Below are positions 44,501 through 51,108 of a stretch of DNA of 51,108 nt, one piece after another (positions within the stretch are counted from its first letter, which is position 1; each line of letters starts with the position of its first letter). The notes beneath the pieces were generated by a model. That model saw nothing but the letters and a program-made list of their open reading frames with translations. It ran no database searches and had not been told where the DNA came from. The stretch covers positions 195,400 through 246,507 of the forward strand of contig JBNGIQ010009434.1 of the NCBI GenBank assembly GCA_049999765.1. Direction: 5' to 3'. Source of the stretch: Phaeoceros laevis. Lineage: Eukaryota; Anthocerotophyta; Anthocerotopsida; Notothyladales. The position numbers were made by a program, and so were the translations under genes.

Positions 44501-44881
44501 TTGACCGGACGTCGTGTATCCTGAGATAAGGGCCGTCCAGGAGAAGACGCTTCGGCATGGCAACCTCTGAAACACCTGCAGTGCATCTTCAAGACCACCG
44601 CATTTTACGAACGTGCTGACGACATATTCCCCAAGAAACATGTTGGTCTCCAATCCATGCTTGGCCAAGTGTGCGTACACTCGTTTAGCTTGCGCTAAGG
44701 ACTTCTTCTGAGTGCACACCTTCAAGAGAGAACCGTAGACTTGCTCCGAAGTAACAGTGCTCTGCTCATCTAAGGACATCAGAACTTCGAGCGCTCTGTC
44801 CAGCTGTCCTTCCAGACAAAAACTTTGGAGTACGTCGTCTGATTTGGAAACTCCTCGCAACCCCCGAAGGCCAGTCTCCAT
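41573..44881 (-). CDS. Large E-class pentatricopeptide repeat (PPR) protein
   Basis: A single exon; the first ATG at 44881 gives 1102 residues, and the frame is open a further 42 codons without an ATG. About 25-28 PLS-type PPR motifs run through the chain. Typical signatures are V-S-W-N-A-M-(L/I)-A-A, M-Y-G-K-C-G-S, G-V-x-(P/A)-x-x-R-T-F-V and H-A-G-L-L-D-E-G. An E/E+ domain follows (W-M-E-Y-D-H-K-V-H-T-F-V-V-G-D). It ends after L-G-M-V-S with no DYW domain. The final codons contain ATG|GTAAGC, so a further exon is possible but none was found. PLS-E proteins bind organelle RNA one base per motif and help specify C-to-U editing. A block of about 116 residues (three motifs) is amplified five times, with an extra 13-17 residues inserted at the same point in each. 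Confidence 0.9.
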   Translation of the reverse strand: METGLRGLRGVSKSDDVLQSFCLEGQLDRALEVLMSLDEQSTVTSEQVYGSLLKVCTQKKSLAQAKRVYAHLAKHGLETNMFLGEYVVSTFVKCGGLEDALQVFQRLPCRSVFSWTALISGYTTSGQGHEALRVYQRMQEEGVQPNAYTFSILLRACARMVDLEEGKRIHSEAVKYGCAADSFVASCLVDMYWRCGSIADAQNVFEGLFQCDVVPWNVMLSAHVEQGQPEKCLQLYERLRKEGVTPSHRTFVSALQACVMLAEKEEARAVNGLFLKFQCLKMGKEIHSHACREGYGSDMFVGSTLISLYGKCGSVVEAQSVFDGLSQLDVVSWNAMIGAYVEQGQAEEALQLYDQMCKEGVSLSSRTFVTVFQACGMLAEKEDLVLDEKFIRTKVIERGRALHAAAQRKGFDSDVFVTSTLITMYAKCRSMIDAQNLFDGLSQRDGVLWNTLIAAYVEQGDAKKSLQLYEQLLEEGVSPSSRVFVSALQACGMLAEQENMGRGSTKVNFLAKGKAIHSCARRKGCDSDIFVGNTLVSMYGKCGSITDAQAVFDGLSQHNVVSYNAMLAAYIEQDQADEVFQLYEHMREECVSPNDRTFVSILQGCGILAGMQDDGVVEGHPIRVRYGKIGKVIHAEVVRKCFDSHLFVTSTLLSMYGKCGSLEDALAAFNRSSHKDIVLWNAMLAACVEQGHGEYAFGLYQKLREEGVRADARTFVSALQACGILAQKEDDVMVDGQTVKVNYLQKGKAIQADAWVMGCDSDVFVGSTLVGMYGKCGSILDAQNAFDGLAVQDVVSWNAMLAAFIEQGLDDQALQLYRHMQEEGAIADDITLVWVLQACSNTGAWSTIWQIHQNLVIAGSSYRPFVASALITAYGRCSSMMDAQLVFDSLPQPDIVSWNALIAGYARQGNCVASMHWYEKMQVARVHPNGITFLSLLYACSHAGLLDEGVKYLESMSRKYGVTPEMKHYVSMVDLFGRAGCFTRIEELLSTMPMQPSLTVWLCLLGACQKHGKVELAEHAFDSAVQLQPKNPAAYVLMANIYSEAGLLDKASEVTNLREKAGAWKKPGQSWMEYDHKVHTFVVGDCKVKELQPLYDLLGMVS

Positions 44882-45949
44882 TTGCGTATCCAAGCTGGCT
44901 AGCCGAGAAATTACCCACTGGGGCTTGTACAGATTACTCAACCAGAGTCCCTCTCCTGAACTTTTGTGCCGGAAGTCTGGGCGCCGAGGACCTCTCTGCG
45001 TGCACACTGAAGTTCATATCAGTACCAGTCAATTGCAAACGAGGAGGACTCAAAAGCATTCCATGTAAGCCAATCGCAAGGCGTATAGAATTGGGGTCCT
45101 GCCTTGTCCATTCTGTTGTCCCACCATTCTGCGGGATGTAAGAAGAGGTCCTCCCAGAGCTGCTTCTGTCTCTCTTGGCGAGTGTCACCAGTATCTGCAT
45201 CAGGATGTGCTGAACCTCTGTCTCCTGTGTCGGCCACTGCTTGCAGGTGCATGACGAGTCCCAAAGGCAACGCATTTCCGCCTCTGTCTCGCCTCTGTGG
45301 AGCAGCTGGTCCAATAGGACTCAGGCTCTTGCTAGGTGCCTGCCACCGTAGCCGAACAATATCTGTCTCTAGAAGACGCCACCACTGCAGGAGCGCAGCG
45401 ATTCCTGGAGTTCTTTGCAGAGGGGCGGTCCTTTGCGGCAGAATGCGGTGTAGTTGTCTGGCAGACGAGGAATGGCACTTCCAACTTGGGACGGAGAAGC
45501 ACAGACAATGTCCCAACCCAGCCATAGCCGTGGGCTACTAACAGGATGACATCAGCAAGCTGGCGCTTGCCAAGCCGTCGATCGACAGGCATCTGAGCCG
45601 AAATGTTGCAGCATGGTAGCTGCTTACCAACTCCAGGCCATGAAGGCATGAGGCTCGCCAATTTTTAGGGCAATCTCCAGGTGATGTACCAAGCACCACA
45701 GCTCCACCGACGGAAAGCATTGTCTCTCATTCAGTCTCGTACATAACAGAAAGTCCAACTCCGTGCATGAGACGCGAATGTTTGTTTGTTTGCCGGTGTC
45801 AGCTGGCTCTACTTGCACAACAAAATGAGGTGGTGGTGGCGTGACGTCCGTAATCTAGCCTCCGCAACTTTATCGTAAAATATGGTCCAACCACTGGGCG
45901 TCGTCCCTCCTTCAGCTCTTTCTGATGCTGTTCGTTCCGGTTGCAGACC
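44882..45949. other. Divergent intergenic region between two PPR genes
   Basis: The two PPR genes point away from each other across this 1.07-kb segment, so it should contain both promoters and 5' ends. Overlapping short frames on both strands carry no PPR or other motif. A targeting-peptide exon for the minus-strand gene could lie here. Confidence 0.4.
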
Positions 45950-48544
45950 ATGGCGATGACTGGTTGGGATACTATTTATGCTTCTCTGTGTGACGTTGGA
46001 GGGTTGGGACAATGGGGTACTAGTTCTGTAGATTTGCGCTTGGTTGCCAAGTTTATCCCTCCTCACAGGCGCAACATTCAGGTGGCATCAATGAGTGGCC
46101 GATTGGTCTGTTACCTGCATTGTCTACCGCAGTGGCAGACGCACGCAGGTTCTTCTGCAAGGAGCTGTTGGACTGAAAGAAGTAGGCCCAAGGAGCGCAA
46201 CGAGCAGTTGTGGCAGGACGATTTTTTCGATTCCGCATGCCTGCTGGGCAGTTGGCAGGACAACAAGGGACCCCTGAACCAGAAGCGTTTGGAGGTAGAC
46301 AAGCCAACTTCGGAGGATTCGCATCTAGCTCTGCGGAAAGCTCGAGTGACTAGCAATGCATCTGCCTCCACCTCAGAGAATGATACTGGCCGTTCTAGGA
46401 TGGACAGGTATACAGTAGCTCTGAAGGTCGGAGACTCTAAAAAGTTTTATGAGGAGCTACAGCTGACTGAGGCTGTAGACGCATTGGATCTTCTTGTGCA
46501 GCAAGGCTCTTTTGTTGACAGCTCTATCATCTATGGTGTCTTGAAGCGGTGCATTGCGCAGAAGGACCTGGTTCTTGGCCGGCGTGTTCATGCTCTATCT
46601 GTCAAAAGTGGGTACGAGTCTAGCAGATTTCTAGCCAATCACATCATACGAATGTATGCTTCGCATGGGAGGTTGCACGAAGCAACACAAGTGTTTAGGA
46701 AAATATCTGCACCAGACACGTTCATGTGGAATTCGATCATCACTGCTTATGCTGAACATAGACATCCTGTCAAGGCTATCAAGCTGTATCATCATATGCG
46801 TCAGACAAGTTTGGAGCCGAACAGCTATGTGTTTGTGGCAGTTCTAAAGGCATGTGCCAGCGCAGCTGATTTGGCATCTGGCAAGAATGTTCATTCTGAT
46901 ATCATGCGGAGTGCAGTTGAGCAGGATGTTTTTGTTGAAAGCTGCCTGGTGGACATGTACGTAAAATGTGGGAGCTTAGAGGATGCTCGAAGGGTGTTTG
47001 ATAATCTGCCAACAAAAAATGTGGTGACATGGACTGCATTGATTGCAGGATATGTCCAGCATGGGCTTGGACTAGAAGCTTTCACACTTTATGAAAGTAT
47101 GCAACAGGAAAACATGACTACAGCAAATAACGTAACTTTCGTCTGCCTGCTTCAAGCATGCAGTAGTGTTGGATGGTTGGATCAAGGAAAGCGGCTTCAT
47201 GCACAGATTGAGGAAAGAGGGTTGGAAGCTGATGTAGTTGTTGGCAGCTCCCTCGTTGACATGTATGCAAAGTGTGGGAGCTTTGTGGATGCTCGCAGAG
47301 TGTTTGATAACCTGCCGTTCAAAAATGTGGTGACTTGGAATGCCATGATTGCAGGATGTGTTCAACATCGGTTTGCTCAGGAGGCCCTTAGCCTGTACGC
47401 ATGCATGGAGCAAGAGGGCGTTTCTCTACCAGATCATTTTACTTTTTCCTGCCTCTTGCAAGCTTGTGCAATTGTGGGAGCTGTGCATCAGGGGAAGAAA
47501 CTCCATGCCCAAATTCGAGACAGAGGCCTGGAATCTGATGTTGTTGTCGGTAGCTGCTTGGTGGAGATGTATGCTAAATGTGGTAGCTTACTAGATGCTC
47601 GCAAGGTAGTGGACAGATTAGAGCCCAGGGATGTGGTGACCTGGACAGCTCTGCTCAATGGCTATGCTGAGAATAGTGATGGCCAAATGGCTATTCAATG
47701 TTTTGAAGAGATGCGGCAGCAAGGTGTCCTCCCAAATGATGTCACTTTTCTCTGTCTCCTGGTTGCCTGTAGTCATGCAGGCCTGGTGAAGGAGGGGCTG
47801 CAATATTTCAAGATGATGTCGCAGGACTATGACATTGCTCCCAACGTTGAGCATTATAATTGTATGGTTGATTTGCTTGGGCGGTCAGGTTGCCTCGGAG
47901 AAGCAGAAAACATACTGCGAGATATGCCTTTTCAAAACGACATAGTTGGCTGGACATCATTGCTAAGCGCTTGCAAAAGCCACGGTAATCTGGATTGTGG
48001 CAGGCGTTGTTTTGACCGGATTATGCAATTGGAACCTGGAAATGCATCTGCGTATGTTCTCTTGGGCAATATATTTGCAAATGCAGGGATGTGGGGGGAT
48101 GTAGATGCAATAGAAAGCTTGAGAAGGGCCGCAGGTGCAAAGAAAAAGGCTGCTAAGGCCTGCATCGAAGTTAGGAACAAGGTGTATGAGTTCACGGTAG
48201 GCGAAGAGAGGGCTGAGGTCTCAAGAAGGCTGGGGAGCATGAACTCGAGAGTGAAAGAGGGAGGCCATGTGCCACATACGGAGTTGGTGCTGAAGACGGC
48301 CTCTAACATCCAAAAGGAAGATGCACTTTGTGGACATGCTGAGAAACTGGCATTGGCGTATGGTCTGATGAACACCCCTGACGGCATGACATTGTTAATA
48401 ACAAAGAATCTCAGAATGTGCAATGACTGCCACAGTAGCACCAAGGTCATGTCACGCATTGAGAAGCGAGAGATTGTAGTCAGAGATGGACATCGTGTGC
48501 ATCGTTTCACAGATGGGTTTTGTTCATGTGGTGACCGGCATTGA
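45950..48544 (+). CDS. DYW-class PPR RNA-editing factor ending in DRH
   Basis: A single exon of 864 residues from the ATG at 45950. The N-terminal 150 residues could include an organelle-targeting region. PLS-type PPR motifs follow from about residue 170 (N-V-V-T-W-x-A-(L/M)-I-A-G, M-Y-(A/V)-K-C-G-S). Then come E/E+ domains (K-K-A-A-K-A-C-I-E-V-R-N-K-V-Y-E-F-T-V-G) and a DYW domain with the zinc/deaminase signature G-H-A-E-K-L-A near 800 and C-N-D-C-H. The DYW domain catalyses cytidine deamination in plastid or mitochondrial RNA. The usual terminal D-Y-W is replaced by D-R-H after F-C-S-C-G, and no frameshift is needed to explain it. The PPR pseudogene at 19.65-21.4 kb is a relative. Confidence 0.9.
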   Translation: MAMTGWDTIYASLCDVGGLGQWGTSSVDLRLVAKFIPPHRRNIQVASMSGRLVCYLHCLPQWQTHAGSSARSCWTERSRPKERNEQLWQDDFFDSACLLGSWQDNKGPLNQKRLEVDKPTSEDSHLALRKARVTSNASASTSENDTGRSRMDRYTVALKVGDSKKFYEELQLTEAVDALDLLVQQGSFVDSSIIYGVLKRCIAQKDLVLGRRVHALSVKSGYESSRFLANHIIRMYASHGRLHEATQVFRKISAPDTFMWNSIITAYAEHRHPVKAIKLYHHMRQTSLEPNSYVFVAVLKACASAADLASGKNVHSDIMRSAVEQDVFVESCLVDMYVKCGSLEDARRVFDNLPTKNVVTWTALIAGYVQHGLGLEAFTLYESMQQENMTTANNVTFVCLLQACSSVGWLDQGKRLHAQIEERGLEADVVVGSSLVDMYAKCGSFVDARRVFDNLPFKNVVTWNAMIAGCVQHRFAQEALSLYACMEQEGVSLPDHFTFSCLLQACAIVGAVHQGKKLHAQIRDRGLESDVVVGSCLVEMYAKCGSLLDARKVVDRLEPRDVVTWTALLNGYAENSDGQMAIQCFEEMRQQGVLPNDVTFLCLLVACSHAGLVKEGLQYFKMMSQDYDIAPNVEHYNCMVDLLGRSGCLGEAENILRDMPFQNDIVGWTSLLSACKSHGNLDCGRRCFDRIMQLEPGNASAYVLLGNIFANAGMWGDVDAIESLRRAAGAKKKAAKACIEVRNKVYEFTVGEERAEVSRRLGSMNSRVKEGGHVPHTELVLKTASNIQKEDALCGHAEKLALAYGLMNTPDGMTLLITKNLRMCNDCHSSTKVMSRIEKREIVVRDGHRVHRFTDGFCSCGDRH

Positions 48545-49549
48545 CAGCCTTGTGAGATCTGTCTGGAGGGAGTAAGGCTGGCAACAGAGGTTAAATCGTT
48601 CAGTCCAGTGAGGACTTGCCCCTGTTTACATCCTCTTTGCAACAGTTCTTCAGTGCAGAGCATTGCTTCATCTTCGGTTGAAGTGACATGTGGTACCTGT
48701 GCACCCTGACTATGCTGTGGAGCCCGTCCAGGTGATGTTGGGCCTGCCTTCCTTGCTTCCCCCGTTGCGCTGTTCTCACCATGTGATGATGAAAGATAAC
48801 ATTCTCGCATTGTCGTACCGTCCAAATTTTGTACCACTCACTGAGATGGAGTTGCTATGTCTGCTTTAGGGTGGCTGCTTCGACCAGATACTTTTATGCC
48901 CGCTTGTCAAGCCGGGCGTTTTGTGACTTCAAAATTACTTTTCGGGACCAGGTAGCTCTTGTTTTACCCATTGTCGTGCAGGCTAACAGTGTCAAGACAG
49001 CTGATAATTTCACTACTTTTTGCGTCTTGCTAGATAGATAAATATTTATGTTGTTTGCTGTGTACAAATTTACACTTGCAGCAAATGAAGGGCCGCAAAA
49101 TAGAAAATTGTTGGTTGCTGCGTGATTGAACGAGAAAGCTGTGTATCAGGATTTTTGAAACACCCAGTAATTGGAGGGAACCTAACAACCGAAGGTTTGA
49201 ATCTGTCATGAAAATGTGGTGCAATAAGAAGCCTTGCCTCGAGAGTAATCAAGAAGATACACAGTACTGAATGAGGTCTGCAAATAGTCAAGAGGGAGCA
49301 ATAGATGTTTATCCGATTTTCCCATGGAATTCTGTTGTCGACAACTTCTTTTGTTGTGTGCATCAGATCCAGAAGAAAATGCCTCCTGGGGACTGGAGGC
49401 CATGACACCAGCGGTAAACCGACAAGCCATTGGACTGTTTGAGATCTAACCTTGAAATGCGTGCTGCTGCAACCTGGTAACTTCTGCCAGTTTGGTTTCT
49501 TGGTTCGTTTGGCACAGAGGCCGGCAAGCGTAGAGAAATTTCAAACCGA

Positions 49550-49730
49550 AAGCCATGGAAAATAGCATCCCAAATCAACCTCAAGTACGGTCAATATTCT
49601 CGAGCAGCGGAAGCCATGGAAAATAGCATCCCAAATCAGCCTCAGCCATGGAAAAGATGCCAAAGATGAACTTCCCAAAGGAGCCCCACAACTTTCCATG
49701 ACCTTCGCTGCTCGAGAATATTGACGTAGC
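49550..49730. repeat. Nested direct and inverted repeats
   Basis: About 33 bases starting agccatggaaaatagcatcc at 49550 recur from about 49610 with two mismatches. A 20-bp inverted repeat (tcaatattctcgagcagcg and its complement) pairs about 49590-49608 with 49709-49728. The segment between the arms could fold into a stem-loop of about 140 bp. Confidence 0.7.
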
Positions 49731-50386
49731 CTCCTTAGCAGCCCAAATCAGGCTCCTTGACCGTTTGCAACAGGCAAACATGAAAGGTGCTCCTGATCCA
49801 GAGGCTCTACATGAAATCACCTCCAAAACACCTGCGCAACCCCTAACACGACTAAGACCGCAGTTTACCCCTTCGACTAGGACGAATGTGCCCAACTGCC
49901 CTCGGCCGCTGTAACACCTTCGCGCTGAACACCAAGGTCGGCTAGGCCGTCGCAGTCCTTCCTCGCAGCGAAGGCCTTGCCAGATCGATCCAGACAGCTC
50001 ATTCCTTAATTTGACGCAAGCATTGAAGGCTGGCACCGGCGACCTGACCTGCCCCCGTGCGGTCAGAGAGGGGAGAGAGACAACCTAAACCAGGCGGCGG
50101 GCCCGCGGCATCTCTCGCGCGCGCGCACCTTGGGCTGCCGGGCTTGCGGGCACGCTCCGTTCTCTCCCGGTTCCCTCTCCCTCATCCTGCCGTTGCGCGG
50201 AACGGCGGCCCCGCCGTTCCAGACTAGGAGTGGGTGGGGATCGGTTTTCCATAAAGGGTTTGGCTGCATGCATGTGCTACATACATCGAGACTACTAGTA
50301 GTGTGTCTACAAGGGTTTTATGAAGTACACCACGCTTTTACAAGTGGGGGACAACCCTCTTTGTTGATATGCTACACTAGTAGTAG

Positions 50387-50490
50387 TGGTATGTAGGTGG
50401 GAATTCTTTTTTTCTTTTTTTCTTTTATTTTGAAGTAGTGGTGTAGGTGGGAATTTTTCTTTTTCTTTTTTCTTTTATTTTGAAGTAGTG
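50387..50490. repeat. Tandem duplication of about 48-50 bp (gtaggtgggaatt + T-rich tract)
   Basis: Two copies of a unit consisting of gtaggtgggaatt, a T/C-rich tract and ttttattttgaagtagtgg. Length differences are in the homopolymer tracts. Confidence 0.75.
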
Positions 50491-50964
50491 GGTAGATAGT
50501 CTTTCCTCTCTCTCTATAGCACATGGGTACATCGCATGCATGGCGGCATATTGTGATAACCATGTTCCATCGCCATGGAAAGAGGTGTGCAAGGCATTTG
50601 GGTGTACCGGCCATGCGACCTTATACACAAAGACAATGTTGCCAAACACCAATCCAAAGCAAATTAAAAAGAACAACAATGTTGTGTGTTGGTCCCATAT
50701 TTTGTTGCTTGCTTGGTGGTGAAGAAGAAGAAGAAATTATATTAACGTCCACGGGGACTCAGAGAGCCATGGGACAAATGTTCACCAGTACAATTGAAAT
50801 AAGTGTAAAATGACGTAAAAAAACCGACCTAAGTAATTGTTATCTCCAAGCGAGTTTGAAACTAGAACAGATAAATAAAACTGCTATAAGAGTTTCTCTA
50901 GAAAATTAGAGAGATAAAAAAACCCCACTTGCAATGTGCCATTGTGAATCTACGCAGCAACCTC

Positions 50965-51050
50965 AAAATAAAACCAATGCAGCCACCCCAAGATAAAACC
51001 CAAGATAAAAACAACGGAGCAACCCCTAGATAAAACCCAAGATAAAACCC
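50965..51050. repeat. A-rich short repeats (agataaaaccc units)
   Basis: About five irregular copies of agataaaa(c)cc, separated by caac or ccaa spacers, run to near the end of the window. No function is visible. Confidence 0.5.
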
Positions 51051-51108
51051 CCCTAGAGCCCACCTAACCTTAGCCTTTTGGTGATTGAGAATCTGGGATC
51101 ACCATATC

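Larger units (their letters stand above)
48545..51108. other. Non-genic tail of the window
   Basis: No gene is supported. Notable content is the direct and inverted repeats at 49550-49730, a CG alternation at 50112-50126, pyrimidine-rich tandem repeats at 50387-50490 and an A-rich array of gataaaaccc-like units at 50965-51050. Confidence 0.4.

Noticed and set aside
47932-48837. Minus-strand ORF of 301 codons
   Set aside because: It is antisense to the E/DYW part of the intact PPR gene.
1-51108. tRNA or rRNA genes
   Set aside because: No cloverleaf with A/B-box consensus or rRNA-like segment was noticed by eye. A tRNAscan run would be decisive.

Overview
This is nuclear DNA from a land plant. 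The genes have short GT-AG introns (mostly about 80-200 bp). There are two intact plant-type PPR genes and one broken one (organelle RNA factors), a SIN3-like co-repressor of the plant SNL type, and a CLE signalling-peptide precursor. Genes are packed closely (roughly a dozen in 51 kb), so the genome is compact. The intron-poor DYW/E-class PPR genes and the unusual paralogues fit a seedless plant (lycophyte, fern or bryophyte) better than a flowering plant. I cannot name the species.

Layout. 1-0.3 kb: last exons of an unidentified gene. 0.6-0.9 kb: a small element with 26-bp inverted ends. 1.6-8.7 kb (-): a four-exon gene for a ~2250-residue protein with a PHD finger, an AT-hook and two MBD-like domains. 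9.8-11.1 kb: a block of four unrelated tandem repeats. 11.4-18.9 kb (-): a 20-exon SIN3-like gene with an Arg/Glu/Asp tract of about 330 residues. 18.9-19.5 kb (+): a small three-exon gene head-to-head with it. 19.65-21.4 kb (+): a decayed DYW-type PPR gene. 21.6-23.3 kb (+): a five-exon Deltex-like E3 ligase gene (WWE-WWE-RING-DTC). 24.3-26.3 kb (+): a secreted protein with seven Cys-rich LysM-like repeats. 27.0-33.8 kb: two more PHD/MBD-like genes, head-to-head. 34.7-35.1 kb (-): a DUF1764 protein. 36.6-40.5 kb: a 78-residue membrane protein, an unidentified minus-strand gene, a CLE precursor and a GC-rich multi-pass membrane protein. 41.6-44.9 kb (-): an E-class PPR protein of about 1100 residues. 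45.9-48.5 kb (+): a DYW-class PPR protein ending in DRH. 48.5-51.1 kb: no gene seen, only short repeats.

The most striking theme is chromatin. Three paralogues share one unusual architecture: an acidic or disordered N-terminus, a conserved segment ending FPG(Q/R), a PHD finger, then two to four MBD-like modules. They lie within 32 kb and flank a SIN3-like scaffold gene. PHD fingers read histone tails, MBD domains can bind methylated CpG, and SIN3 recruits histone deacetylase. The cluster could therefore encode parts of one silencing pathway, but that link is inference from family knowledge and proximity. The second theme is the two intact PPR genes and one relic. All multi-exon models were checked by hand for splice consensus and reading-frame phase; no transcript data were available.
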